Assembly: GCF_016428595.1 (NCBI RefSeq)
Contig: NZ_JAELVQ010000004.1
Span: forward strand, 1-64,000
DNA length: 64,000 nt
Reading direction: 5' to 3'
Origin: Snuella sedimenti
GTDB taxonomy: Bacteria > Bacteroidota > Bacteroidia > Flavobacteriales > Flavobacteriaceae
The position numbers and the translations under genes are program-made. This document shows positions 52,400 to 62,020 of this stretch, piece by piece (positions within the stretch are counted from its first letter, which is position 1; the number at the start of each line of letters is the position of its first letter). A model generated the notes under the pieces. It did not search any database. It was not told where the DNA came from and was given only the letters and a program-made list of their open reading frames with translations.

Positions 52400-54051
52400 T
52401 ATTCTGCTGCTTCTTTAAGTTCAACTGAATTTAAAATACGCTCTACTATTTGATCAGCATATACGTCATCTTTCCGCCATTTAAGAACAAGTTGCTGAAT
52501 AACATTTTCTGCGGTAAATCCTAAAATCACATAATTGCCTCTTTCCAATTGATCTGAATTAGGAACAGGTAAATCCAGAGTACCAAATACCTTTAATCCT
52601 TCAGCACCATTAGGGGTAACGAATTTTTCGTTCAAGGTAACAATATTTTGAGCACCTGCCGCTTCAAATGTTTTCAGACTTCCATCTAGAGCCTGTTCAA
52701 TATCAATTTTATTTTCGCCTAGGTTTTTAACTTTGGAAGTGGCTACAACAACATTGAATTTATCTATTAAACTACCATAGCCAAACATGGTCATGTCTAC
52801 TTGAGCAAGTAAATCTTTAGGTAATTGAGGATCCATCCGTTTTAGTACTTTTGGCGTCGATACGGTTATAGGAGGGAAACCATAAGCACTGGTCACCCAA
52901 TCGCTTTTTAAAAGCTCCATGCTACTGTGGCCAATAATAGTGTCCTTTACATAATTAAACCCATATTTTATTGAAAACCCTGTTACAGTAGCACATATTA
53001 GGAACAGGCTTATAACAGCGGTTATGATGATTTTTTTACGCCTTTTTTTGCGTTCTAAAGTCTCTCTATATTTTTCATCTAAAAGTTTTTCCTCTTCTGT
53101 AGGCTCGGGCAGTACTTCTTTTACATGGTCTATTTCTGCATCAATTGTTTCTCTGTCCAGTTCGGCTAAAGCAATATCGGGAGCCGATTTGGCAAATTTT
53201 ACTAAATCGGCTCTTTTTAAGATGTTTTCAATGTTCTTTATGGTGTCTTTGCTAAGGTCTATTTGATTGGCTTCTTTTAGCAATTGTAGCCTTGCAATTA
53301 ATTCTTCTGTGGTACTTTCTAAAGAATGGTCATATACTTTTTCGTCTAAATATTTACGAATGATTAGCGTTAATTCGGAGTAGTATTCTTTTAATTCGGA
53401 GTGTTCTAAATAATGGCTTTCATCCAGTTTTTTCAATGCTAATTTAGCACGGTCATAAGGCGGCAATAAGGCTATTTGTTCTGCTTCTGTTAACGGTTTT
53501 TTACGCCAAATAAACCAAAACATTAAAAAGCCAATAATGCCAAGTATTAAAAGTGTTAGCAAAACATATTGCCACCATTTACTCGACGATTTTTTTACCT
53601 CGATAATGGGTTTTATATCGTAGAGTCCTTGTTTGGTTGTATCTATTAGTATATTGTTTACTTCAACTTTTAAGGAGTCGGTAAAAAACGTTTTATCTCC
53701 TATTATTACTTTTTGTCTAGGTATAGTATAGGCTCCTGAATCGAATTGTGTTAAGCCATACTTTTTTATAAGGTTGTACTTGTCTTGATTTTTTAAAGTA
53801 TCTATAGGATAGGATACTATCATTTCCAGAGGATTGAATGTTTGCCCTTCTGGGAAAACCACTAAGCTTGTAGTGTCGGTTTCCACTTGAATATGATAGG
53901 TTATTTGTTCTCCTATTTTTATGCTTGTAGAATCGATAGCAGCTTTTACTTGTGCAAAGGAAAACAAAGAATAAAAAACAAAGAGTAAAGACAAAACAAG
54001 CTTCTTCCCCTGTTTTATTTTAAAATTTGTAAATCTAAAATCGTTAATCAT
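52399..54051 (-). CDS. Bat operon membrane protein (BatD-like/DUF4381-type region)
   Basis: A 550-residue protein with a signal peptide (ends FSFAQ), a periplasmic beta-rich domain (about 38-150), a membrane helix near 162-182 (YVLLTLLILGIIGFLMFWFI), a cytosolic helical part (about 195-340) and a second membrane helix near 345-365, then an outer domain. The usual position between DUF58 and batA in flavobacterial Bat operons marks it as a component of the complex; function unknown. Confidence 0.75.
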   Translation of the reverse strand: MINDFRFTNFKIKQGKKLVLSLLFVFYSLFSFAQVKAAIDSTSIKIGEQITYHIQVETDTTSLVVFPEGQTFNPLEMIVSYPIDTLKNQDKYNLIKKYGLTQFDSGAYTIPRQKVIIGDKTFFTDSLKVEVNNILIDTTKQGLYDIKPIIEVKKSSSKWWQYVLLTLLILGIIGFLMFWFIWRKKPLTEAEQIALLPPYDRAKLALKKLDESHYLEHSELKEYYSELTLIIRKYLDEKVYDHSLESTTEELIARLQLLKEANQIDLSKDTIKNIENILKRADLVKFAKSAPDIALAELDRETIDAEIDHVKEVLPEPTEEEKLLDEKYRETLERKKRRKKIIITAVISLFLICATVTGFSIKYGFNYVKDTIIGHSSMELLKSDWVTSAYGFPPITVSTPKVLKRMDPQLPKDLLAQVDMTMFGYGSLIDKFNVVVATSKVKNLGENKIDIEQALDGSLKTFEAAGAQNIVTLNEKFVTPNGAEGLKVFGTLDLPVPNSDQLERGNYVILGFTAENVIQQLVLKWRKDDVYADQIVERILNSVELKEAAE

Positions 54052-54066
54052 AAATCGTTAATCTTA

Positions 54067-54933
54067 TTATCCTCTTTGTTTAAAATAGCCTAAAAGTTTT
54101 TTTACATAACTTTCGTCTACGCGACAATCTATTGTTCCTGCACCCGATTTATTGAAACTCTCTTTATAATAACCTACTTTTTCATGATAGAATTTGCTAT
54201 AATTTCGGCGTACTTTTTTGGAAGCTGTATTTACCAACATAAGCTCACCCGTTTCTTCATCTTGCATTTGTACCATACCTAAGTTTGGAATTTCTTCCTC
54301 ACGTTTATCGTAGATTCGAATGCCAGTAACATCATGTTTGCCTGCAACAATCTTCATTGTTTGATGGTAGTCATCTGCTATAAAATCGGATAAAACAAAA
54401 ACAATAGCTTTTTTCTTCATCACATTAGACATAAACTTTAAAGCCTCTACTACATTGGTTTGTTTACTTTCAGGTTGAAATTCTATAAGTTCCCTAATAA
54501 TTCTAAGCACGTGTGAACGCCCTTTTTTAGGTGGAATATAAAGCTCAACCTTGTCGGAAAATAAAATCAAGCCAATTTTATCATTGTTTTGTGTTGCAGA
54601 GAAAGCTAAGGTGGCTGCTATCTCAGTAACTACTTCATTTTTAAATTGGGACTCGGTACCAAATAGCTCTGAACCTGAAACGTCTACCATGAGCATCATG
54701 GTAAGTTCACGTTCTTCTTCAAAAACTTTAACGAAGGGTTCGTTGTAACGAGCCGTCACGTTCCAGTCTATATTCCGTACGTCGTCGCCAAATTGATATT
54801 GACGCACTTCACTAAAGGTCATACCACGGCCTTTAAAGGTCGAATGGTATTCGCCTCCAAAAATATGATCGGACAACCGTCGTGTCTTGATCTCTATTTT
54901 TCGTACTTTTTTTAGTAATTCCTTAGTATCCAT
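54067..54933 (-). CDS. DUF58 domain protein of the Bat operon
   Basis: A 288-residue soluble protein with the DUF58 signature GDDVRNIDWNVTARYNEPFVK and an A-domain-like fold with MMLMVDVSGSELFG. DUF58 proteins nearly always accompany MoxR ATPases and VWA proteins. Spacing 15 bp to the next gene. Confidence 0.9.
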   Translation of the reverse strand: MDTKELLKKVRKIEIKTRRLSDHIFGGEYHSTFKGRGMTFSEVRQYQFGDDVRNIDWNVTARYNEPFVKVFEEERELTMMLMVDVSGSELFGTESQFKNEVVTEIAATLAFSATQNNDKIGLILFSDKVELYIPPKKGRSHVLRIIRELIEFQPESKQTNVVEALKFMSNVMKKKAIVFVLSDFIADDYHQTMKIVAGKHDVTGIRIYDKREEEIPNLGMVQMQDEETGELMLVNTASKKVRRNYSKFYHEKVGYYKESFNKSGAGTIDCRVDESYVKKLLGYFKQRG

Positions 54934-55047
54934 TTATTCAGTAAACAGTTTTCAGCCTCAGTTCACAGTTATTATAATTAGCTGTTGAGTCTTTTTAGTA
55001 TTCAGTAGGGCAAGTAACAACTATCTGCTACTGAGTACTGTTAACTT

Positions 55048-56049
55048 TTAAGGTACTTCTATTTCATTTACTATTTTGTTGATGATGTCCACTGAAGTAA
55101 CATTTTCAGCTTCGGCTTCGTAGGTAATACCAATTCTGTGTCTTAATACGTCGTAAACAACGGCTCTAACATCTTCGGGAATTACATAGCCACGGCGTTT
55201 TATAAAGGCATAGCATTTTGCTGCTGTTGCTAAGTTAATGCTACCACGTGGTGATGCTCCGAAGGAAATTAATGGTTTTAAATCGGCAAGTTTATATTTT
55301 TCTGGATAGCGAGTAGCAAAAATAATATCCAGAATGTATTTTTCTATTTTTTCATCCATATAGACGTCTCGAACTGCTTTTTGGGCGTTTAAGATTTGCT
55401 CAATGGATACCACAGGGTTCACTTTATCCCAAACGCCTTTTAAATTAGCGCGCATGATAAGTTGTTCTTCGTCTAGTTTAGGGTAGTCGATTACCGTTTT
55501 TAACATGAAACGGTCTACTTGTGCTTCTGGTAATGGATATGTCCCTTCTTGTTCTACCGGGTTTTGGGTTGCCATTACTAAAAACGGCTTATCCAGATTA
55601 AAGGTTTCGTCTCCAATGGTAACCTGTTTTTCTTGCATGGCTTCAAGCAAAGCCGATTGTACTTTGGCGGGAGCTCTGTTAATCTCATCGGCTAAGACAA
55701 AATTTGCAAAAATAGGTCCCTTTTTTATAGAGAAATCGTTAACCTTCATGTTGTAAATCAGCGTCCCTGTTACATCGGCAGGTAATAAATCGGGAGTAAA
55801 TTGTATTCTACTAAAACTACCATGTACCGCTTTGGCTAATGTGTTAATGGCTAATGTTTTTGCTAATCCGGGAACACCTTCTAACAAAATATGGCCTTGA
55901 CCAAGCAACCCAATAAGTAAACGTTCTACCATGTGCCTTTGTCCAACTATAACTTTGTTCATTTCTAATATTAACAAATCAACAAAAGCACTTTCTTTCT
56001 CTATCTTTTCATTAATTGTTTTAATGTCAATTGTACCTATCTCTTCCAT
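55048..56049 (-). CDS. MoxR-family AAA+ ATPase
   Basis: A 333-residue AAA+ ATPase, first gene of the Bat operon. Walker A HILLEGVPGLAKT, Walker B FVLADEINRAPAKVQSALLEAMQE, sensor 1 FLVMATQNPVEQEGTYPLPEAQVDRF. MoxR ATPases are thought to act as chaperones that mature or assemble VWA-domain partners, here BatA, BatB and DUF58. A -7-like TATATTCG about 30 bp before the start may drive the operon. Confidence 0.93.
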   Translation of the reverse strand: MEEIGTIDIKTINEKIEKESAFVDLLILEMNKVIVGQRHMVERLLIGLLGQGHILLEGVPGLAKTLAINTLAKAVHGSFSRIQFTPDLLPADVTGTLIYNMKVNDFSIKKGPIFANFVLADEINRAPAKVQSALLEAMQEKQVTIGDETFNLDKPFLVMATQNPVEQEGTYPLPEAQVDRFMLKTVIDYPKLDEEQLIMRANLKGVWDKVNPVVSIEQILNAQKAVRDVYMDEKIEKYILDIIFATRYPEKYKLADLKPLISFGASPRGSINLATAAKCYAFIKRRGYVIPEDVRAVVYDVLRHRIGITYEAEAENVTSVDIINKIVNEIEVP

Positions 56050-56103
56050 TATGTTTGTTTTTTAAAAACCTCGAATATACAGTCCTTATTTGAGCAATGC
56101 AAA

Positions 56104-56180
56104 TTGTTAAAATATTTCTTTATCCCCTGTTAATGATTGGTTAAAATATTTCATTACTTCCTGTTAATAATTGGTTAAAA
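56104..56180. repeat. Imperfect 34-bp tandem repeat in the moxR upstream region
   Basis: TTGGTTAAAATATTTCATTA (56137 on) repeats TTGTTAAAATATTTCTTTA (56104 on), and CCTGTTAATGATTGGTTAAAA (56126-56146) repeats at 56160-56180, giving a period of about 34 bp and a little more than two copies. It lies upstream of the Bat operon start and could hold paired regulator sites. Confidence 0.5.
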
Positions 56181-56182
56181 AG

Positions 56183-56218
56183 AAATAGGCAGCTCAAAGG
56201 GCTGCCTATTTGCAAAAT
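56183..56218 (-). terminator. Terminator after the DUF4382 lipoprotein gene
   Basis: AAATAGGCAGC and GCTGCCTATTT (56183-56211) make a perfect 11-bp stem around TCAAAGG; on the minus strand TTTCTTTTT follows. Confidence 0.8.
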
Positions 56219-56233
56219 ATTGTCGTATTTTCT

Positions 56234-57346
56234 TTATTCTTCTACTAAAGTAATTGCTTCTAATGCAGTTTCTGCATTTACTTCTACAAGGACATTTTCA
56301 GTATCATGTGAAACATACCCAGTAGCACTAATGGTTACGGTATAAGTTCCAGCAGGAATGTTTTCTAACAAAAATTCTCCTGCTTCGTTTGAGTCTTGTG
56401 TAGCTATCACGACATCGTCTCCATCTTTCACGGTTACTGTAACCACAATATCATTAGTAACATCGCCACTAATTGATCCTGGTTTTAACTGTAATTCAAT
56501 TGGATCGCCAATGGTTGTGATTTCACCATTAATAACCGTTATATCCATGGCACTTCCGCTGCCATAATCAGATGCTTCATCAATAGGTGTTGCAACAACT
56601 TCGTAAGTTCCTGCTGGTACACCCCATAAAGCAAATGCGCCATTCTCGTCGGTGTAAGCCGAAATGATAAAGTCGTCATCGGTTTCCGGAGTTTCCATAT
56701 CGTTAACCAATACTGAAACCATCGATGGTACTTCCGTAGGGCTTACAGTTCCCTCAATTATACCAGAGCTGGCTTCGGCACTAACATATAATACGGGTTT
56801 TAAAATAATATTGTTGGAGTTTCCAGCCATTACAATAGATTTTTCAACATCAAAATCTAAAATAAAATCATAGGTAAAACCTTCTTCGATAAGGGCATCA
56901 ACTTTAAGTTTTAAACCCGATTGTTGGGCACTTGGTGTTTTTAAATCGAATGTTTCATCCTCATCGTTATCATTTTTTATAACAATGGTATTGCCATCAC
57001 CTAAAACCAATCGCATTTGGGATAATGTTCCTTCTGGAATCGGGAAACGCTCTACAAGCACCTTGCTAAACCCGCCTGTAAAGTCTAACAGGTTAACAGT
57101 TTCATTGTTTGCTTCAAGAGATAGCCATCCATTGTCATCGTCGCTATCATCATCCATCTTGATCATAACATCTACAATCTCAACATTTACAGCTTCAAAA
57201 TCCCCAGGAGCATCTACAAGTCTTACAGAAATCGTTGGAGCTTCTTTGTTAGCACTGCCTGATTCCGAATCATTACACCCAAAAAATGAAATCAACAATA
57301 ATGAAAAAGCAATTAATTTTAATTTTTTTAATGTTTTCATAGTCAT
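56234..57346 (-). CDS. DUF4382 lipoprotein with carboxypeptidase-regulatory-like domains
   Basis: A 370-residue exported protein. The lipobox cysteine is Cys24 (SFFGC). DUF4382 covers about 38-190 (VRLVDAPGDFEAVNVEI), and two carboxypeptidase-regulatory-like beta-sandwich domains cover about 195-285 and 290-368 (GTYEVVATPI, GTYTVTISATGY). Such proteins sit at the surface or in the periplasm; the role is unknown. It is monocistronic with a terminator. Confidence 0.85.
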   Translation of the reverse strand: MTMKTLKKLKLIAFSLLLISFFGCNDSESGSANKEAPTISVRLVDAPGDFEAVNVEIVDVMIKMDDDSDDDNGWLSLEANNETVNLLDFTGGFSKVLVERFPIPEGTLSQMRLVLGDGNTIVIKNDNDEDETFDLKTPSAQQSGLKLKVDALIEEGFTYDFILDFDVEKSIVMAGNSNNIILKPVLYVSAEASSGIIEGTVSPTEVPSMVSVLVNDMETPETDDDFIISAYTDENGAFALWGVPAGTYEVVATPIDEASDYGSGSAMDITVINGEITTIGDPIELQLKPGSISGDVTNDIVVTVTVKDGDDVVIATQDSNEAGEFLLENIPAGTYTVTISATGYVSHDTENVLVEVNAETALEAITLVEE

Positions 57347-57704
57347 TTTATTCTTTTAAAAAATTTATACAATAATATATACGGTGTCTTTTAATGTTTG
57401 GATTATTAGTGTCCCGATCTTATTGTATTGGCAAGGGCAAATTGTTGACATCTAAAAAGTTAGTGAAAAATATAAGTTTAAATAGAGACAACATTGTGAA
57501 CAGTTTAAAAATACACTCGTAAGTTTTTTACTAAAATATGTCTAATTTGTAATTCCTATCGGTTTAGAATTAACAAACAATTATACAATATTATAGGCTA
57601 TTTAAGTATTTTTATATGTGAATTACCAAAAAAGAGATATAAACTGTAGTATAATGTTAAAAGAACCGGTCAACGAATGCCTTTTAAGTTAAAACTATTA
57701 AAAT
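57347..57704. other. AT-rich divergent intergenic region
   Basis: 358 bp between the DUF4382 gene (minus) and the SDR gene (plus). It must contain both promoters. A TATTATTG (one mismatch to a -7 box) lies about 30 bp before the DUF4382 start on the minus strand; nothing firm is seen for the SDR gene. No gene, repeat or stable hairpin was noted. Confidence 0.5.
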
Positions 57705-58460
57705 ATGAATAAAATAGCCCTTATTACAGGAGCGACTAGTGGTATTGGAAAGGCTACAGCTTACAAATTTGCAGCGTGTGGGATTGACTTAATACTTTGT
57801 GGTAGACGCATAGAGCGTTTAGAAGCTATGAAGAAAGATTTGGAAGGCGTAAAAGTTCATGTTTTACATTTTGATGTGCGTGATAAAAGTGCGGTTTTTG
57901 AAGCCATAGCATCGCTTCCTTTCAATTTTAAAGATATAGATATTCTGATAAACAATGCTGGTAATGCGCATGGTCTTGATCCTATCCAATCTGGAAGTGT
58001 TGAAGATTGGGATGCTATGATCGATATTAATGTAAAGGGATTGCTTTATGTTAGTAAAGCGGTTATGCCGCTAATGATTGAACGTCAATCTGGGCATATA
58101 ATCAATATTGGTTCACTGGCAGGGAAAGAAACCTATCCAAATGGGAATGTGTATTGTGGTAGTAAGCATGCTGTTTTAGCAATTACCGAAGGTATGCGTA
58201 TCGATTTAAATCCGTTTGGAATAAGAGTAGGAGCCGTAAACCCTGGTTTGGTAGAGACCGAATTCTCTAAAGTTCGTTTTAAAGGAGATAACAGTTTGGC
58301 CGATACTGTATATGAAGGCTATAGTGCTTTACAGGCAGAGGATATTGCCGATATTATTTATTTTGCAATATCACGACCACCACATGTAAATATCGCAGAT
58401 TTATTAGTGCTTCCAACAGCACAGGCCAGTTCTACTGTGGTGAAAAAATCTTTAAATTAG
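57705..58460 (+). CDS. Short-chain dehydrogenase (YdfG-like)
   Basis: A 251-residue NAD(P)-dependent oxidoreductase. The nucleotide-binding ITGATSGIGKATA, the NNAG motif (LINNAGNAHG), catalytic Ser in INIGSLAGKE, and the YxxxK pair in VYCGSKHAV are all present. RRIERL after the second strand favours NADP. Related to 3-hydroxy acid dehydrogenases such as YdfG; substrate not known. It is 25 bp from the next gene, likely one transcript. Confidence 0.9.
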   Translation: MNKIALITGATSGIGKATAYKFAACGIDLILCGRRIERLEAMKKDLEGVKVHVLHFDVRDKSAVFEAIASLPFNFKDIDILINNAGNAHGLDPIQSGSVEDWDAMIDINVKGLLYVSKAVMPLMIERQSGHIINIGSLAGKETYPNGNVYCGSKHAVLAITEGMRIDLNPFGIRVGAVNPGLVETEFSKVRFKGDNSLADTVYEGYSALQAEDIADIIYFAISRPPHVNIADLLVLPTAQASSTVVKKSLN

Positions 58461-58485
58461 GCTAGTCTTTGCAAAGTAAACAAGT

Positions 58486-59619
58486 ATGATTAACAAGCGC
58501 TTACTTATAAAACACCTTTTGGCCCATAATGATGAAAACAGTTTTTATGACAAAAAACGAAAAATAGATATTGGTCAAAAAGAAGGGAAAGCCAAGTTTT
58601 TAAAGCATGTTTGTGCGCTTTCTAATAGCAACCCCAAAAACAATTCATATATCGTTATTGGTGTTGAAGATGAGGATAATAATATTATTGGCGTAGATTT
58701 TTTTGATGATAGCAAAATACAAAACCTCATTAATGCGTATTTAACCAATCCGCCTGTTGTACAATATGAAAACATTCCTTTTCCACATTTGTCAGATGAT
58801 AAGGTTGTTGGCTTGGTAACTATTAGGCCTAATAATGAGATTACTTCATTGCGAAAGAATATTTGGAAATATTATGGGGGTGCTGTGTTTTTTAGAGAGG
58901 GTAGTATAAGTATGCCTAAAGTATTCGATATTGAAATTAAAGATATTAATTCTGAGATTGTTCAGGCTATTGAGAACAATGCCCAAAATAATATTGAGCA
59001 TACTCTAGATGGTGTTTTTCATTTTTTAAATAAGCGAAAGGATTACAATGCGCAATATAAAGTGTTTAAAGAATACTTTGTAATGTGTTGGGCGGGGCAA
59101 AAGAAGATCGTAAAGGATGAAGTATTCTTTTCTAGGGTCGATATAGAACTTATTAATGAGCAAGTGCGACTGTTTTTTTCTGCATTGGATGAAGTGGCCA
59201 TAACTTACGATAATGATAGTTTTAAAATAGTTGAGTACGTTAATCTCGGACTTCAAAACACCTATAAGTTTTATCCTTTGGAAGAAACTGTTATTCACTT
59301 TGAAAATAATGCCAATTACCATATAGATACAACGTTGTTATTTGAGCCGCCTCAGTTTGATAAAAAAACACTGTACCACATTTACAATTCCAATAATAGT
59401 ATTTTGGAAAAATTAAAAAAAGGAAGGGCTCTAACGAAGGGTGAAGCTTTGGATTTAAAAAATTTACCTGCGACTTATTTGATTTGTTATTTCAATCAAT
59501 TTCATGAAGCTATTGATAAGCTAAATGAAGCGAAACCTTATTTAAAAGGATATAGTCCAGAAATTTATAGTATTTACAAAGAAACGTTGAGAATATTAAG
59601 AAAGGTGAAATACAACTAA
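58486..59619 (+). CDS. AlbA_2 (Schlafen-type) DNA/RNA-binding domain protein
   Basis: A 377-residue protein with an N-terminal AlbA_2 putative nucleic-acid-binding domain (about 15-130: KFLKHVCALSNSN, SYIVIGVEDEDNNIIGVDF), often annotated ATP-binding protein, and a C-terminal region of unknown fold. In flavobacteria it appears as a housekeeping gene; the role is unknown. Probably co-transcribed with the SDR gene. Confidence 0.75.
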   Translation: MINKRLLIKHLLAHNDENSFYDKKRKIDIGQKEGKAKFLKHVCALSNSNPKNNSYIVIGVEDEDNNIIGVDFFDDSKIQNLINAYLTNPPVVQYENIPFPHLSDDKVVGLVTIRPNNEITSLRKNIWKYYGGAVFFREGSISMPKVFDIEIKDINSEIVQAIENNAQNNIEHTLDGVFHFLNKRKDYNAQYKVFKEYFVMCWAGQKKIVKDEVFFSRVDIELINEQVRLFFSALDEVAITYDNDSFKIVEYVNLGLQNTYKFYPLEETVIHFENNANYHIDTTLLFEPPQFDKKTLYHIYNSNNSILEKLKKGRALTKGEALDLKNLPATYLICYFNQFHEAIDKLNEAKPYLKGYSPEIYSIYKETLRILRKVKYN

Positions 59620-59678
59620 AAAGAACGTTATTATTTACATAATTTGGCTAAAGCTATAACGTGTAATAAAAATATGAC

Positions 59679-59757
59679 TATATTTGTCATGCTATTAATC
59701 AATTTATATAACCTTGTTTCTGCCGATGTATTTCGGAATTGAGACAAGGTTTTTTTG
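59679..59757 (+). terminator. Terminator hairpin with an upstream -7-like box
   Basis: AACCTTGTTTC (59710-59720) pairs with GAGACAAGGTT (59741-59751), with CCGA/TCGG inside, and a run of seven T follows. It can end the SDR-AlbA_2 transcript. TATATTTG at 59679-59686 resembles a -7 box, so a separate small RNA of about 65 nt (59692-59757) is possible, but no -33 element was found. Confidence 0.7.
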
Positions 59758-59850
59758 TTTTAACGCAGTAAGTTCAAATTGGAGGGAGGTATTGTAAACA
59801 AAGTGAGGTATAAATTTTGTAAGTCGTTTTATAAGAAATTAAAAGCTGTT

Positions 59851-60369
59851 TTATTCGTTACTTTCAGAAGATGTTTCGTTGTCTGTTTCTGTTTGCAGTA
59901 TTGTAGGGAAAACAAGTGGCACTAACGACTTTACCGGTTCGTACAATACAGAATCTTCTAAATCTTTGGTCTCCGTAAAGGGAATGGTATTGTTCATTCG
60001 GTCGAAGACAATTAAAAGAACACTTAAAACCAAGCCAATTTTTAAAGCTCCAAAAACACCGCCAAGTAGTTTGTTAATAATGCCAAGGGCAGCAAGATTG
60101 GCAAGTTTTGTTAATGCTTTTCCCGCCAATGCTATAATTACAACAATACCTATAAAAGTGATGGCAAAAGCTACAATGTGTATGGTTTCCTTGTTCCAAT
60201 CTACGTTATTTTGCAAAAAATCGGCAGCAAAATCACTAAAGTGAATGGCTCCATAAACTCCAGCTATTAAAGCGATAAGGGAAGCAACTTCAACAAATAG
60301 CCCTTTCATAAAGCCACGTACTAACCCAAATAGAATTGAAGCACCTAAAACAATATCAATTATGCTCAT
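59851..60369 (-). CDS. CvpA-family membrane protein
   Basis: A 172-residue protein with four membrane segments (about 2-20, 25-45, 63-85, 103-122), beginning IIDIVLGASILFGLVRGFMKG, the CvpA/colicin V production signature. The C-terminal tail is polar and ends in Glu and Ser. CvpA proteins affect envelope stability in other bacteria. It is divergent from the next gene by 66 bp to its ATG. Confidence 0.85.
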   Translation of the reverse strand: MSIIDIVLGASILFGLVRGFMKGLFVEVASLIALIAGVYGAIHFSDFAADFLQNNVDWNKETIHIVAFAITFIGIVVIIALAGKALTKLANLAALGIINKLLGGVFGALKIGLVLSVLLIVFDRMNNTIPFTETKDLEDSVLYEPVKSLVPLVFPTILQTETDNETSSESNE

Positions 60370-60435
60370 GTTACACAGAAATTTATCAAATATAAGTTAA
60401 CTTTGCCATTTAATAACTTAGCTCCTTACATAAAA

Positions 60436-60792
60436 ATGTCCAGAGATATACAATTAAAAGAACGCTGGGAATTGTTGGTCGAAAAACTTTCCAATCAATT
60501 TGCCGATGGTGATACCTTAGATCTAGATGCTATTATTTATTTAATAGGAGTACAGGAACTTGGGCAATTGGACAGAAGTTATAAAAAAGACCAAAAGCTG
60601 GATTTAATGCATATAGCTATTTGTAAGTTGTTGGTGCCTTATGGCTATTACGAATTGGAATATGTAGACAATGAAGGTTGGCCACATTATAGGGCTAAAG
60701 AAAAGTTACCCTTTCTTAAAGCAGGAGAACAAAGTGTTTTAATGAAGGAGGCCATTGTAAATTATTTTCTAGAAACTGAATTTATAGACTAG
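60436..60792 (+). CDS. Conserved hypothetical protein upstream of pheS
   Basis: 118 residues from the ATG at 60436. The longer frame starts with a TTG at 60403 that overlaps the -7 box TAACTTTG (60398-60405), so it cannot be the start. Acidic soluble protein with LDLDAIIYLIGVQELGQ and GWPHYRAKEKLPFL. I do not recognise a domain; the same kind of small gene lies near pheS or cvpA in related bacteria as far as I recall. Confidence 0.65.
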   Translation: MSRDIQLKERWELLVEKLSNQFADGDTLDLDAIIYLIGVQELGQLDRSYKKDQKLDLMHIAICKLLVPYGYYELEYVDNEGWPHYRAKEKLPFLKAGEQSVLMKEAIVNYFLETEFID

Positions 60793-60938
60793 TTTTTTAG
60801 CATTGAGGCGTGTTAATTATAATTTACTCTAGAGGTATTCTTTTGTAGTGCTTATTGTTAGAACAGTAACATTCTCTAGTAATCATGTAATGCAGTTCGC
60901 GTAAAAAATAGTAAATTTGCCATCATTTTAAGGAGATT

Positions 60939-61958
60939 ATGATAGATAAGATAAAAGAACTTATAGGTGAGGCAGAAGCCTTTACAGCACAGTCTAAAGA
61001 AGAAGTAGAAGCATTCCGAATTAAGTATTTGGGTAAAAAAGGGGTGTTAAATGATTTTTTTGCTGAGTTTAAAAATGTAGCCAACGACCAAAAAAAGGAG
61101 TTTGGACAGACTATTAATAAGCTTAAAAAAACAGCTGAAGAAAAGGTGAATGAACTTAAGGCTGAACTGGAAAGTAAGGAAGATGTAAAAGGTGTTTATG
61201 GCGATTTATCACGCCCTGGAGAACCGATACAACTTGGAGCAAGACATCCTATCTCTATCGTTAAAAATCAAATAATCGATATTTTTTCCCGTATTGGTTT
61301 TAATGTAAGTGAAGGCCCTGAGATTGAAGACGACTGGCATAACTTTACAGCCCTGAATTTACCGGAATACCATCCGGCACGTGATATGCAGGATACCTTT
61401 TTTATTCAAACCAATCCAGATATTTTATTACGTACACATACCAGTTCGGTTCAAGTGCGTTATATGGAAAATAATAAACCACCTATTCGAACAATTTCAC
61501 CAGGCCGTGTTTATAGAAATGAAGCTATTTCGGCACGCTCTCACTGTTTTTTTCATCAAGTGGAAGGGCTTTACATTGATAAGAATGTGAGTTTTGCAGA
61601 TTTAAAACAAACACTGCAATATTTTACAACCGAGATGTTTGGTAAATCCAAAATACGCTTAAGGCCTTCATATTTCCCGTTTACCGAGCCAAGTGCTGAG
61701 GTAGATGTGTATTGGGGCTTAGAAACCGAGACAGATTATAAAATGACCAAAGGAACTGGTTGGTTGGAGATTATGGGATGTGGTATGGTAGATCCTAATG
61801 TACTTGATAATTGTGGGATTGACTCTAAAGAATATTCAGGTTTCGCATTTGGTATGGGAATAGATCGCATTGCTTTACTACTTCATCAAATAAGCGACAT
61901 TAGGTTGTTAAGTGAGAACGATGTGCGCTTCTTAGAGCAGTTTAAATCTGCACTTTAA
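60939..61958 (+). CDS. pheS: Phenylalanine-tRNA ligase alpha subunit
   Basis: A 339-residue class II synthetase subunit: N-terminal coiled coil (about 1-90), motif 1 near GPEIEDDWHNFTALN, motif 2 with FHQVEGLYID, motif 3 GFAFGMGIDRIALLLH. It charges tRNA-Phe with PheT, whose gene is not in the window, as is common in Bacteroidota. A good ribosome site (AAGGAG) is 5 bases before the ATG, rare in this window, and TAAATTTG at 60912-60919 is the likely -7 box. Confidence 0.97.
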   Translation: MIDKIKELIGEAEAFTAQSKEEVEAFRIKYLGKKGVLNDFFAEFKNVANDQKKEFGQTINKLKKTAEEKVNELKAELESKEDVKGVYGDLSRPGEPIQLGARHPISIVKNQIIDIFSRIGFNVSEGPEIEDDWHNFTALNLPEYHPARDMQDTFFIQTNPDILLRTHTSSVQVRYMENNKPPIRTISPGRVYRNEAISARSHCFFHQVEGLYIDKNVSFADLKQTLQYFTTEMFGKSKIRLRPSYFPFTEPSAEVDVYWGLETETDYKMTKGTGWLEIMGCGMVDPNVLDNCGIDSKEYSGFAFGMGIDRIALLLHQISDIRLLSENDVRFLEQFKSAL

Positions 61959-62020
61959 TTAGTATTTCTTGATGGTATTTGCCTTGGAATCCATTAGGAT
62001 AAGAACGATAAAATTTAAAA

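Noticed and set aside
46635-56049. Novel MoxR-VWA defence-like system
   Set aside because: The order moxR, DUF58, membrane protein, batA, batB, batC, batD, batE is the well-known Bat operon of Bacteroidota.
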